DNA from: Armatimonadota bacterium
Lineage (GTDB): Bacteria; Armatimonadota; Fervidibacteria; Fervidibacterales; Fervidibacteraceae
Reading direction: 5' to 3'
NCBI GenBank assembly: GCA_025060305.1
Contig: JANXCD010000003.1
Span: 1 to 39,126 of the forward strand
DNA: 39,126 nt
A model generated the notes under the pieces. That model was not told the origin of the DNA. It ran no database searches and saw only the letters and a program-made list of their open reading frames with translations. A program made the translations under genes and the position numbers. This document shows, one piece after another, positions 27,362 through 36,172 of this stretch. The first letter of the stretch is position 1, and every line of letters starts with the position of its first letter.

Positions 27362-28357
27362 TTACTGAGGCAAGGACAATGCCTTTCCACCTGATTTTGC
27401 TGATCGTTCGGCATATTCCATAACTGCAATCACTTTCATTGCTTGTTCAGGCTTGATGGCTAACTCTTCACCGTGAAGCAAATGGTTGGCGATATTGCGG
27501 TAAAACTCATGCCAATTGCTTTGCCGATAGGGAATTTTTGTTTCTGCTGGGTTGCCATTGACGAAGAATTTGATGCGGAACTGGTTTTCTTCGCTAACTA
27601 TTGCTCCATCTGTGCCCAAGATAAACCATCTTGGCTTGGTCTCAGCGGAAATGGTTGAAAACTGAACATCTGCAATTGCACCGTTAGCGAACCTAATGAA
27701 GGCTTGAACATGGTCTTCAATAGAGACATCTTGCCATTTGATTTTGTGGAACGAACCTGTGACACTTTGGATTTCGTGGGGTATGATTTGCAAAAGCCAC
27801 CAAAGATAATGAGCGCCCCAATCGTAGAATAATCCACCTGATGCCTTTTTATCCGAGCGCCACGCCCAACTCGGCTTGTGATAACCACCGCCGAACATCT
27901 CAACATGGAAAATTTCACCGATAAGTCCACTTTGCAAAATCTCACGCAAAGCCAAAAAATCACCGTCCCAATGGCGGTTGTGGTAAACAGTCAGCATCAA
28001 GCCCTTTTGTTTCGCTGTCTCTATCATCGCTTTTGCTTCCTTGACAGTGATGCACATCGGCTTCTCAACGATAACATGCTTGCCTGCCTTCAGGCATTTT
28101 AGAGTTAATGGTGCATGAGTGTTGTGGGGTGTGACGATAACCGCAAGTTCAAAATCTTCATGAGCCAACAAATCCTCCACGCTTTGATAGGTGTTGATTT
28201 GCGGAAAATCCCTTTTTGCTTCTTCCAATCGCTTTGAGTTGACATCGCAAATTGCTACTAACTTCATTGCATTCGTCTGCTCAATTTGCTCAGAATGGAA
28301 CTTGCCCATGCCATAGCCAATGACAGCGCAACGAATTTCTTTCATTCCCTTCACCAT
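27362..28357 (-). CDS. Gfo/Idh/MocA-family NAD(P)-dependent oxidoreductase
   Basis: A 331-residue cytosolic oxidoreductase, typically acting on sugars or inositol-like polyols. The Rossmann N-terminus reads CAVIGYGMGKFHSEQI (10-25). The catalytic lysine lies in EKP (98-100). The C-terminal dimer domain has GGLFYDWGAHYLWW, with the expected Asp179 and His183. ATG 28357 is chosen because AGGTG lies 7 bases upstream; ATG 28345 would sit on its own AAGGG. The substrate cannot be named. The divergent neighbour is glyQ, 325 bases away. Confidence 0.9.
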   Translation of the reverse strand: MVKGMKEIRCAVIGYGMGKFHSEQIEQTNAMKLVAICDVNSKRLEEAKRDFPQINTYQSVEDLLAHEDFELAVIVTPHNTHAPLTLKCLKAGKHVIVEKPMCITVKEAKAMIETAKQKGLMLTVYHNRHWDGDFLALREILQSGLIGEIFHVEMFGGGYHKPSWAWRSDKKASGGLFYDWGAHYLWWLLQIIPHEIQSVTGSFHKIKWQDVSIEDHVQAFIRFANGAIADVQFSTISAETKPRWFILGTDGAIVSEENQFRIKFFVNGNPAETKIPYRQSNWHEFYRNIANHLLHGEELAIKPEQAMKVIAVMEYAERSAKSGGKALSLPQ

Positions 28358-28682
28358 TGTCCATCACCTTCTGATGTGATTTTTGACGCAAAGGCAGTTC
28401 TTACGAGCCACTGAAATTTGGCTTAAAAAGAAAGCCTAAATTAGTTGGCTTTAGAGCCTAAAACATAAAAACTTCACGCACAATAGCGAGCAAGCCGCTC
28501 GCTAATTTTATGGTTTTTCGGAAGGCAAGTCTATGGCTTGCCGATTTTTTATCAGTCATTAGCCTAATCATCCGAAGTTTCTTTGCATCGGCTATAAGCC
28601 AACGCTACTTTGTGTTATTTTATGTCAGCGTTAAAGGGTGAGTGCTATCTTTTAGTAAAGTGATGTTGTGGAGGTGATAACT
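28358..28682. other. Divergent glyQ/Gfo-Idh promoter region with three hairpins
   Basis: This 325-base space has three hairpins: TTA-bulge-GGCT/AGCC-TAA (28441-28461), a perfect 8-base TAGCGAGC/GCTCGCTA stem (28484-28504), and GGCAAG/CTTGCC (28524-28542), extended by CGG/CCG and followed by TTTTTT (28545-28550). The last looks terminator-like toward glyQ, which is odd because no plus-strand gene lies upstream. No T-box consensus is seen. The glyQ ribosome site is at 28670-28678. Confidence 0.55.
28524..28550 (+). terminator. Terminator-like hairpin ahead of glyQ
   Basis: GGCAAG (28524-28529) pairs with CTTGCC (28537-28542), extended by a bulged CGG/CCG, then a run of six T. As the region is divergent, it could end a leader transcript of glyQ (attenuation), stop antisense transcription, or be a dispersed palindrome that happens to precede T. 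Confidence 0.35.
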
Positions 28683-29588
28683 TTGAACTTTCAAGATTTG
28701 CTGATGGCTTTACAGCAATTTTGGTCTGAGCAAGGTTGCTTGATTGTGCAACCTTTTGACATGGAAGTTGGCGCTGGCACGATGCATCCTGCAACGGCTT
28801 TGCGTGTGCTTGGACCTGAGCCTTGGAATGTCGCTTATGTTCAACCGTCAAGGCGTCCGACAGACGGTCGCTATGGTGAAAATCCCAACCGCTTGCAGCA
28901 TTACTATCAGTTTCAAGTCATCATGAAGCCTGCACCTTCAAACATCCAAGACCTTTACCTTGAAAGTTTGCGCAAAATCGGAATTAAGCCAGAAGAGCAT
29001 GACATTCGCTTTGTGGAAGATGACTGGGAATCGCCGACCTTAGGTGCTGCAGGTGTCGGGTGGGAAGTTTGGTTAGATGGAATGGAAATAACTCAGTTCA
29101 CTTATTTCCAGCAAATGGGCGGTTTTGAACTCAATCCAGTCAGCGTTGAAATCACTTACGGACCTGAACGGATAGCCATGTATCTTCAAGGGGTTGACAG
29201 CGTCTTTGATTTAGAATGGGCACACGGCATAACCTATGGCGAAATTCACAAGCGCACTGAGTATGAAGGCAGCCTTTACAACTTTGAATTGGCTGATACT
29301 GAAATGCTCTTTCGTCTCTTTGACATGTTTGAGCGTGAAGCCGAACGAATTTTGGAAGCAAATTTGGTTTTTCCTGCTTTTGAATACACCCTCAAGTGCT
29401 CTCATACCTTCAATTTGCTGGACAGCAGGGGAGCATTGAGCGTGATGGAGCGGACAAGATACATCAAGCGAGTTCAAAGGTTAGCACGAAAATGTGCTGA
29501 AGTTTATTTGAAACTCCGTGAGAGTTTGGGCTATCCGCTTTTGAGAAATCAAAAACTGTCGGAAACTCTTGTCAGCACTCAAAGTTGA
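28683..29588 (+). CDS. glyQ: Glycyl-tRNA synthetase, alpha subunit
   Basis: The catalytic alpha chain of the alpha2beta2 bacterial glycyl-tRNA synthetase, which activates glycine with ATP. TTG 28683 (301 residues) is chosen because GGAGGTGAT (28670-28678) is an almost perfect anti-16S match, 8 bases upstream from GGAGG; GTG 28668 overlaps that site. Family signatures are dense: [66 protein letters not shown] and [11 protein letters not shown]. Length matches the usual 290-305. The partner glyS is not next to it: the following gene is convergent only 10 bases away. The beta subunit must be elsewhere. Confidence 0.97.
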   Translation: MNFQDLLMALQQFWSEQGCLIVQPFDMEVGAGTMHPATALRVLGPEPWNVAYVQPSRRPTDGRYGENPNRLQHYYQFQVIMKPAPSNIQDLYLESLRKIGIKPEEHDIRFVEDDWESPTLGAAGVGWEVWLDGMEITQFTYFQQMGGFELNPVSVEITYGPERIAMYLQGVDSVFDLEWAHGITYGEIHKRTEYEGSLYNFELADTEMLFRLFDMFEREAERILEANLVFPAFEYTLKCSHTFNLLDSRGALSVMERTRYIKRVQRLARKCAEVYLKLRESLGYPLLRNQKLSETLVSTQS

Positions 29589-29598
29589 TTTTGCCTTT

Positions 29599-31026
29599 TC
29601 ACAACGCTGCCCACTTCCACCAAACGATCCAAGTAAGAAAAGCAAGTAAAACAACAGTGGCAAAAATGGCTTGCCAAACTAACTTGCTTGGGACAATCCG
29701 AAAAATTCCGACCGCAAACAAATAAGCCATCGCCGAATGGGCTGGATAAAAGTAACGGGCTTGGGCTTGAAAGAAGTGGTAATTGAATTGAAGGAACTCT
29801 ACTAAAACGAGCAAAAGCAAAACGAAAGGCAAAACATGAGCGAAAACAACATTCCATTGCCTTTGCTTCATGGAGTTTGCACAATAACGGCAAATTTCAA
29901 CACAACCCAAAGCAATTGCAACCAAAGCCCAAACCCCGATGATTGTTGCAATTAGCACCCAAATCCAGTTGGGTTCATTGCCTTCAAGAAGCCGAGCCAA
30001 ACCTTTAACTGCTTCGTTAGGTTCGCCGTAAATTCCAAGCCATGTGAAGAAGGTGATTTGCGCAACCCATGTGATGTAAGTTGTCAATGGCATCGTCCCA
30101 TGTTTAGCATAACGACCGCTTGGTTCAAGAAAATCGCTCGGTTTTGGCGAATCTTTGAAGCCCTCCAAAAATGCTTGAACTGCCAAAGGGTCGCCATAAA
30201 GCATTGTGTTGCGCCAAAGCCACCAACCAGCAACAAAAGCAAATGCAAAAAAAGTGACAGCGAGAAAAAGCAAAAGTTCGGGAACAGAAAAAGAAGAGAT
30301 GTTTTGAAGAAGTTGCACATTACTCTTTCGCTTTTTTGACGAAGCAATAGGCTTGACGGGTTGCTTTTCGGCTTGAACAGAAAGCAAAGCGATAGCAATT
30401 AATGCCAAAGGCAGAACGATGATGTTGCTGCTTTTAGCCAAAAGCGCTACTCCGCTCAGTAAACCAGCGACTGCTGCTTCCCATAACCTTTGCTGTTTGG
30501 TCTTTTCGCCTTTTGAAAGGCAAACATGACAAAGCCACAAAATTGCCATTCCTGAAGTTGCTCCTGCAATTGCATCGTTGCCTACGGATGCACAAACGAG
30601 AAGGTGAACAGGCAAAAGCGAAGCAAAAGCACCAGAGAGAAAAGCAATAGGAAGCGCATCTTGCTCATTGCTTTTTAGGCGCAGTGTCAGCAGGAAAGCA
30701 ACTACTACAACGAAAGCACCCCACAAAGTTGAAGTAAAGCGGGCTGAATATAGCGCCATCAAGTTTTGTTCGCCGTTTCCCAAAAAAGGAGCAACGAAAG
30801 GAAGTGCTGTCAAATAGTAAAGTGGAGGTTGGTGAGCCTCGTATGTGCCTTCATATTTGCCGTAAAAGATGGGCAATTTGCCAGTTCGGTAAAGATGTTG
30901 GATGTAGGCGAAATGAGCACCTTCGTCAGGTGCACGCCACGCTGGAAAACGAAGCAGGTAGGCGATAGATGCAACAAAATGAAAAGCCAACAAAATCGTT
31001 AGTGCCAAAAAAATTTTGCTTCGCAT
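29599..31026 (-). CDS. GT39-like multi-spanning glycosyltransferase or mannosyltransferase relative
   Basis: A 475-residue membrane protein with about 11-12 hydrophobic helices. The first periplasmic loop has APDEGAHFAYIQHL (Asp34 and Glu35), the acidic pair typical of the GT39/PMT and ArnT superfamily, followed by EAHQPPLYYL, also characteristic. Such enzymes take a sugar from a lipid carrier and transfer it on the outer face of the membrane. The exact donor and acceptor are not shown; DUF2142-like relatives are an alternative. The start ATG 31026 has GAGG about 8 bases upstream. It is the last gene of the likely operon, 13 bases after the unknown membrane protein gene. Confidence 0.82.
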   Translation of the reverse strand: MRSKIFLALTILLAFHFVASIAYLLRFPAWRAPDEGAHFAYIQHLYRTGKLPIFYGKYEGTYEAHQPPLYYLTALPFVAPFLGNGEQNLMALYSARFTSTLWGAFVVVVAFLLTLRLKSNEQDALPIAFLSGAFASLLPVHLLVCASVGNDAIAGATSGMAILWLCHVCLSKGEKTKQQRLWEAAVAGLLSGVALLAKSSNIIVLPLALIAIALLSVQAEKQPVKPIASSKKRKSNVQLLQNISSFSVPELLLFLAVTFFAFAFVAGWWLWRNTMLYGDPLAVQAFLEGFKDSPKPSDFLEPSGRYAKHGTMPLTTYITWVAQITFFTWLGIYGEPNEAVKGLARLLEGNEPNWIWVLIATIIGVWALVAIALGCVEICRYCANSMKQRQWNVVFAHVLPFVLLLLVLVEFLQFNYHFFQAQARYFYPAHSAMAYLFAVGIFRIVPSKLVWQAIFATVVLLAFLTWIVWWKWAAL

Positions 31027-31039
31027 GACTTTAGCCTCA

Positions 31040-31783
31040 TTATTGGCTTAGGGTTAACGCTGCGATTGTCAAAGCGAAAATCGCAACTGCCAAAATCAGG
31101 CACAAAAACAGAAACCTCCAGACAAAAGTAAGGTAGTGGGTTTCGGTTTTGCTCTTAGTTTGGGGACTCAAAAGGTTAAACTTGGTCAGCATCCATTGAC
31201 CACTCGCCAACAGCCAGTCTGAACCTCGCCAACAAACAGAACTCTCAAGTTTGGGACGAAGCCAATAACTCCAAGCCAAAGAGGTAGCCATATTTTTGCT
31301 GCCAAAAGCCAAAGTGAAAAATCCGTAAACCCAAAGAACAACCGCTAACGACCACTTTTCTGAACCGCTTGGTGTGGTTGCAACTGTGGTTGAGAGAGCC
31401 AATAATCCAAAAAGGACAAGACACTCAATTAAAACGAAACCTCCTTCCATCAAGCCCAAAAAGAACGCATATCGTTTGACATTTGGGGTCTCACATTTCT
31501 TTCCTGCAAATACGCTCAAAAAGACTTGAGGCGATTTTTGAACTATTCTTTGAAGGCTTAAGGCTTTCAAGAAACTAAGCCCAACACCCAAAACTACCGC
31601 TGCCACTGCCAACCGAATGGAGACGAAAGTCCATCCTTTTATGGCTACTGATGCAGCAATTAGGGCAGCGAGACCTGCAGCGCACCACAAAATTCCGTGC
31701 GCCCATTTCTCGTAAAAATGCTTTTCTACCAATTCCCAACATTGGTGCAAATTTCGTTCATTGAGCCAATCTTGATCGTTCAT
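31040..31783 (-). CDS. Membrane protein of unknown function
   Basis: A 247-residue protein that I do not recognise. ATG 31783 is chosen because AGGAGG is 8 bases upstream, and because it overlaps the stop of the preceding gene by 4 bases (ATGA). The first 28 residues are polar with conserved-looking aromatic positions (LNERNLHQCWELVEKHF). Then come five or so hydrophobic segments (about 30-48, 52-72, 105-130, 145-165, 220-242). It sits between two GT39-like genes with tight spacing, so a role with those enzymes in glycan or lipid-linked sugar handling is an inference. No catalytic motif is visible. Confidence 0.72.
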   Translation of the reverse strand: MNDQDWLNERNLHQCWELVEKHFYEKWAHGILWCAAGLAALIAASVAIKGWTFVSIRLAVAAVVLGVGLSFLKALSLQRIVQKSPQVFLSVFAGKKCETPNVKRYAFFLGLMEGGFVLIECLVLFGLLALSTTVATTPSGSEKWSLAVVLWVYGFFTLAFGSKNMATSLAWSYWLRPKLESSVCWRGSDWLLASGQWMLTKFNLLSPQTKSKTETHYLTFVWRFLFLCLILAVAIFALTIAALTLSQ

Positions 31784-33759
31784 TTCTTTCGCCTCCTTAC
31801 CACCTCTGCGATTTCTTTTGTTCTTTCCTGCCACAACTGCTCAATCAGCCCTTTCCTTTTGCCATCGGAAATCCAACGCTCCAAATCACTTCCTTTTGGG
31901 ACAAACTGCCAATCAATTAGGACATGAGTGACACCAAACCGATTCCATTCGTCAATCAAATCCTCAACATTCCGTATGCGTTCGTAGTGTATCATCCTGT
32001 TGTGACCACTTTCTGCCCAAAAGTATCTTCGGTCAAGGTAAAAACCCAAAGGCATCCCATATGTCGCTATGACTGAACGCTTTGGCAATGCCTTATTGAC
32101 GAATTCTGCTATCTTGTAAGTTGGCTCTGCCCTTTGCAAAAATTCGTCGTTAGAAATTAACCCGACGGCAACAGATAAGGGCGTTAATGTTGTGGCTTGC
32201 CAAAGGGCAACGAGAACCCCATAGGAAAGTCCTACGGAAATAGTGCCACGAGTTATGACAGCCGTCAATAGCCCTGACTTTAGCCATTTTGATGCGCCCC
32301 AACCTGCAAAGACTGAAAGGCAACCGAGCGCTGGCAGCAAATATCTCAAATATTGAGCCTCCATTAACCACCAAGCAAACCAAAATAGCATTACGATAAC
32401 AGGAACGCTAACAGCGAAAGGCAAAGTTGTAAGTGCAATTGTGAAGATTGAAACTGGAGTGAGAACAAGTGGCAGGAAACCGATGCTGAAGTTGGGTAAA
32501 TCTTGGTTGTCAAATTTTCCGCACTTCCATTGCATTCTGCATTCGCCCCAATTTTTGCAACTTCCAAGCCATTGTCTTGCGCACTTGCCGAAGCGAATTT
32601 CATTTAAAGCCATGTTGAAAGGTATCGCAATCGTGGTCAAAAAATCTCTGCTACCGCCAAACTCTCGGTTTGAAATGGTGTAAGTTTGAGCCATCTCTTT
32701 CGTCCAGTTTTTGCCCCCGAAAATTCCATAGGCGAAAGGAAAAACAGGATTGCCCGTCCATAGCCAATTCTTGACATACCAAGGCGATGCAATTGAGGCT
32801 GAAAGCAAAATTCCAATTGCCAGATGAGACCATCTCGGTTCGCCAACTCGCCTTATTGCCCATAAACCCAAAGGAATTAACAAACTGATGAGCAATAAGC
32901 CTGTGTATTTAGTTCCTGCTGATGCGCCAGCAAATATCCCAGCGAGAATTAGCCACCTTCCATCAGGCTGAGAATGGAAGCGAGAAAGTGCAAAAAGGGA
33001 AAGCAAACTGTAGGCAGTGAGGGCTAAGTCAACATAGGCGGTCGTCGCTTCAAAAAAAGCAATAGGCAAAGAAGCGAAAAAGACAACAGCAACCAAACCA
33101 AGCCTCAGACTTCGCTCCTTGACAGCAGTTCCCCAACAAAGCAAAGTCATTTGGCAAATTATGAAAAAGAGCCAATGGAAAAGTTTGGCGACCGATGTGC
33201 TTTTCAAACCCGTCAGACCCAACCCAAGCAAGTAAAGCATTTGAGCAGTCATAGGAAATTGAGCGTGATGGGAAAAAGGGATGTAGTTTATGCGACCGTC
33301 AAGCCAGTAAAGTTTCGGGATAGCAAGGTGATAAGACAAACTGTCCCACTCGGTTACTTGTGTCGGAGGGACGAAACAAAGTAACATAGCCAAAAGGTTT
33401 AGAAACAAAAGCAACCAAACCCAAACTTTCTCCCAAAGGTAAAGTTCGCTCCAACCTTCACTGAAAGGAGAGGCAAATTGTCTTGTCTTCAGGAAAAGCG
33501 GAAGTTCAGTGAAACCAGAAGCGAAACAGAAACCCAGAAGAAGGTAAAGGACGGTTTTTTGAAGCCAACCTAACAAACCGATGAAAAACAAAGAATAAGC
33601 CACAAAAATCGTCCCCAAACCCAAAGAAATTGGTAGCAACTCAAGAAAGGAAACACCAAAGGGCAAAAGCCTTCGTGCTAAAGCAATGCCGATGCTCAAA
33701 ATTGCAAGGAAACACAAAGCGAACAAAAACAAATCAATCGCCCTTTGGACAAACTCCAT
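31780..33759 (-). CDS. GT39-like membrane glycosyltransferase
   Basis: A 659-residue multi-spanning protein. ATG 33759 is preferred to 33801 because GGAGG lies upstream with an 11-base spacer, though that spacing is long. The motif EWDSLSYHLAIPKLYW (Asp139) is typical of the bacterial GT39-like or YfhO/ArnT-like group, in which an early acidic loop residue binds the lipid-linked donor. About 12 hydrophobic segments are followed by a soluble C-terminal region (about 540-659). It overlaps the cyclo-ligase gene by 26 bases and the following gene by 4, so translation is probably coupled. The sugar and acceptor are unknown. Confidence 0.85.
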   Translation of the reverse strand: MEFVQRAIDLFLFALCFLAILSIGIALARRLLPFGVSFLELLPISLGLGTIFVAYSLFFIGLLGWLQKTVLYLLLGFCFASGFTELPLFLKTRQFASPFSEGWSELYLWEKVWVWLLLFLNLLAMLLCFVPPTQVTEWDSLSYHLAIPKLYWLDGRINYIPFSHHAQFPMTAQMLYLLGLGLTGLKSTSVAKLFHWLFFIICQMTLLCWGTAVKERSLRLGLVAVVFFASLPIAFFEATTAYVDLALTAYSLLSLFALSRFHSQPDGRWLILAGIFAGASAGTKYTGLLLISLLIPLGLWAIRRVGEPRWSHLAIGILLSASIASPWYVKNWLWTGNPVFPFAYGIFGGKNWTKEMAQTYTISNREFGGSRDFLTTIAIPFNMALNEIRFGKCARQWLGSCKNWGECRMQWKCGKFDNQDLPNFSIGFLPLVLTPVSIFTIALTTLPFAVSVPVIVMLFWFAWWLMEAQYLRYLLPALGCLSVFAGWGASKWLKSGLLTAVITRGTISVGLSYGVLVALWQATTLTPLSVAVGLISNDEFLQRAEPTYKIAEFVNKALPKRSVIATYGMPLGFYLDRRYFWAESGHNRMIHYERIRNVEDLIDEWNRFGVTHVLIDWQFVPKGSDLERWISDGKRKGLIEQLWQERTKEIAEVVRRRKK

Positions 33760-34438
33760 TCCTTTCACCGCCTCCTCTGATAACCTCTTCAGGTGTAACA
33801 ATCAAATCAGCCTTGACATCTTCTTCGGTAATCCATTTGGCAAGGTCATCGGCAAACTGGAGTGGGTGGACAATTGTCGCTATTTTCGTCCCTTTGTGGG
33901 CAAAGCCACTTTCAAGGAGCATATGCCAATATTTGTCGCCAAACTCTTTTCTTGGAGTAAGCCTGTTGCCTTTTCGGTCAACCACGACGCTTGACAGGAC
34001 AGCAAGGTCTACAGGTTGAGATAGAGGTTGACCATATCTCAGGAAGTTGTCAACATTTGTTGCTGCCTTGATAGTCTTCCTTTCGGTGATTTGCAAAAGT
34101 TTTGGCTTACCTTGCCTAATCAAAGGCTGTGGCAAAGAGATTGCGAGAATTTTGCCGCGCTCCAAAACCAACTCTCTAACCCTACGAAGCACATGGTCAG
34201 GTGAAACGAAAATGACTTTTGCTTGTTCAAACTCAATTTGCTGAGCCAAAAGTTCTGCTGCCCTTTCCGCACCGATAAAATTCGGGACTTTACCAAAGAC
34301 ATCCAAGGGGAAAGTTAAAACTCCCGCCGCTTCCATCAAATGCCAAATTCGTCGTCTTAACCTTTCACGGCGATTTAGAAATCGTGACAAGGGGATGCGA
34401 CTGGTCATAACTCTTTCATTCCCTTCAATTGCCTTCAC
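33734..34438 (-). CDS. 5-formyltetrahydrofolate cyclo-ligase-like protein
   Basis: A 234-residue protein of the MTHFS family, which converts 5-formyl- to 5,10-methenyl-tetrahydrofolate with ATP. It has RFLNRRERLRRRIWHLME at the N-terminus, VDLAVLSSVVVDRKGNRL in the core, and GFAHKGTKIATIVHPLQFADD near the end. The archaeal and MTHFSD-like branch is the closest fit; the ATP-loop GKGGGY-type motif is not seen as such. The start is uncertain: GTG 34438 has GAGG 4 bases upstream, and ATG 34408 is the alternative. It overlaps the thioredoxin-TPR gene by 14 bases (with the GTG start) and the GT39-like gene by 26. Its folate role does not obviously fit the operon. Confidence 0.8.
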   Translation of the reverse strand: MKAIEGNERVMTSRIPLSRFLNRRERLRRRIWHLMEAAGVLTFPLDVFGKVPNFIGAERAAELLAQQIEFEQAKVIFVSPDHVLRRVRELVLERGKILAISLPQPLIRQGKPKLLQITERKTIKAATNVDNFLRYGQPLSQPVDLAVLSSVVVDRKGNRLTPRKEFGDKYWHMLLESGFAHKGTKIATIVHPLQFADDLAKWITEEDVKADLIVTPEEVIRGGGERNGVCPKGD

Positions 34439-35288
34439 CTTTCCTCAAATCGGCAGGTGGATGGGTTTCAAGGAAGCGCAAAAGTTTTTGGGCTTGTTGC
34501 CTTAACTTTTCTGATTTGCTGGTTCGCAAAAAATCCTTGAGGGCTTCTTTGGATTCTTTATCTTGTCCCAAAGCCAGATGAGTAACCGCAAGATAGAAAC
34601 GGGCTTCTTCTGCTTCTTTTGTGTTCGGGAAGCGATTGATGACTTCACGAAACTCTTCTATGGCTCGGTGCGCCAACTTTGCTTTGTGAGTAGCAAAGTA
34701 AAGACCAAGATGAAGCCTCATGGAAGCATGAAATCCTTTTTGGTTTTTAGGGTCAACTTTAAAAAGTCTCTCTGCCAAAGGTAAACCACGCCGACCATCG
34801 CCACGCTCCAGAAACCAAACCGCTGCCTCGTAAACTGTTTCAGGGTCATTAGGGTTCGCCTTTAACCTTCGTTCAACAGTGTCAGTTCGCTTGCCAGCAA
34901 GGAAGGCTCTAAGGAAAGCAGCAAAGGCATCAGCGTTCAAGTGCCCAACGATTAAATCGGCTAACTTGCCTTCGCTGTCAGTTATGACGATAATCGGCAG
35001 TGGAGAAAGTTCGCCACGCTTTGGCAAAAACTCCTTCAGTTTCTGCTTTTCCTTTTCAGGGTTCAACTTCACAACGACAAAACGCTTCAAAAGGCTTGAA
35101 AGTTGGGGATTGTCAATAGTTTGAGCGGAGTAGCGTTGGCAAGTGAAACAATTAGGGTCGGAAAAATAGGCTAAGACATATTTTCGCTCTGACTTCGCCT
35201 TTTTGATTGCATTCTCCCATTCGCTTTGAGCACAAACAGAAACAACGAAAAATGCCAACAAAATAGCGACACAGAAAACAGCAGGCAT
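34425..35288 (-). CDS. Exported thioredoxin-like protein with TPR-like repeats
   Basis: A 287-residue protein. Residues 3-20 form a signal peptide ending VCAQ. The thioredoxin-like domain (about 21-135) has the redox motif NCFTC (Cys47, Cys50) and a likely cis-proline at 98 (SPLPIIV). Residues 140-275 are helical repeats of TPR type (LKANPNDPETVYEAAVWFLERGD; EEARFYLAVTHLALGQDKESKEAL). It probably works in the periplasm as a disulfide exchange protein or electron carrier. The start has AAGGAGGTGG upstream of ATG 35288. The next gene begins inside its end. Confidence 0.9.
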   Translation of the reverse strand: MPAVFCVAILLAFFVVSVCAQSEWENAIKKAKSERKYVLAYFSDPNCFTCQRYSAQTIDNPQLSSLLKRFVVVKLNPEKEKQKLKEFLPKRGELSPLPIIVITDSEGKLADLIVGHLNADAFAAFLRAFLAGKRTDTVERRLKANPNDPETVYEAAVWFLERGDGRRGLPLAERLFKVDPKNQKGFHASMRLHLGLYFATHKAKLAHRAIEEFREVINRFPNTKEAEEARFYLAVTHLALGQDKESKEALKDFLRTSKSEKLRQQAQKLLRFLETHPPADLRKGEGN

Positions 35289-35371
35289 GTTTTTCCACCT
35301 CCTTTGGATTTTTGGCTGCGCTCAAATCATTCTGTCATGAATTGAAGGTTTGTGCACTACACTGAACGAAA

Positions 35372-36172
35372 TTACAGGCTTTTAACACCCAACTCATCAA
35401 TAATGCCTGCAACAAGTTTCCAATCGGTCAAGTCGTAAAGGGTTTTGTCTTGGGGAATGGGTGAACGGACGAGCGAAGGTGCTTCGCCTTTCATGGCTTC
35501 ATTCCACTGAAGTGGCAAACGCTTTTTTGAAGTTCCAACGCTCCAAACGGGGACGCCTATTTGGTTTGCAAAGGACGCCAAAATTTTCGTCCCAACTTTA
35601 TGCACCAAGCCATCTTCACACCAAGCATCCGCACCTAAGAACACAATTTCGCATCCCTTTAGCCAAGCAAAGGCTTGTAAATCTGCGACAAGAGTGACTT
35701 TGAGATTGGCTTTTGAAAGCGCTTTCGCTAAGTCAATACCTTCACCGCCAGGAAAAGATGCTGTGCAGATGATTTCCAAATTCTTACCTTTTCGGCTCGC
35801 ATGGATTAAGGATTGATGCACAAGTGAACTGAAGGAATGGGTCAAAATTTTACCTTCAGGAAGCCATTCGGAAGCGTGAGCAATTGAGGCTTTGGTGCTT
35901 ACTTCCATTTCGGCAAGAAATTGATTGAGTTGAGATTTCAAAACTTTCGGATTTTCTGCATACCCGTAAGTTAACTGAGCGAGATGCCACAAAGAAGCCA
36001 TCGCTGGGTGAGCGTTGTAAATTTGCGTTGCTGCTTCAATCAATTTTTTAGTTTCAACCTTACTTTTTGCCATTTGCATCAAAAGTTGAGCCGACCTTTT
36101 CGTCAAAGCGGTAGCGCTTCTTTTTCGGTCAAGGCAAATTCGCTTCAACGCTTTTCGCCATTCCTTCATCAT
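35372..36172 (-). CDS. IF-2B-family protein (eIF2B/MtnA-like sugar phosphate isomerase relative)
   Basis: A 266-residue protein of the IF-2B superfamily, which includes methylthioribose-1-phosphate isomerase, ribose-1,5-bisphosphate isomerase and eIF2B subunits. The best motif is FLGADAWCEDGLVHKVGT (178-195), matching the family's VGADA...G...NKVGT. Asp182 corresponds to the catalytic aspartate region. The N-terminal helical domain is present. The Cys-containing motif is only partly like MtnA (CTASFPGGEG), so I do not call it MtnA. ATG 36172 has GGAG 6 bases upstream. It heads the likely operon, 83 bases upstream of the thioredoxin-TPR gene. Confidence 0.82.
   Translation of the reverse strand: MMKEWRKALKRICLDRKRSATALTKRSAQLLMQMAKSKVETKKLIEAATQIYNAHPAMASLWHLAQLTYGYAENPKVLKSQLNQFLAEMEVSTKASIAHASEWLPEGKILTHSFSSLVHQSLIHASRKGKNLEIICTASFPGGEGIDLAKALSKANLKVTLVADLQAFAWLKGCEIVFLGADAWCEDGLVHKVGTKILASFANQIGVPVWSVGTSKKRLPLQWNEAMKGEAPSLVRSPIPQDKTLYDLTDWKLVAGIIDELGVKSL

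Noticed and set aside
28358-28682. T-box riboswitch ahead of glyQ
   Set aside because: glyQ genes of Firmicutes often have one, but the AGGGTGGNACCGCG core is missing and the hairpins do not match T-box order.
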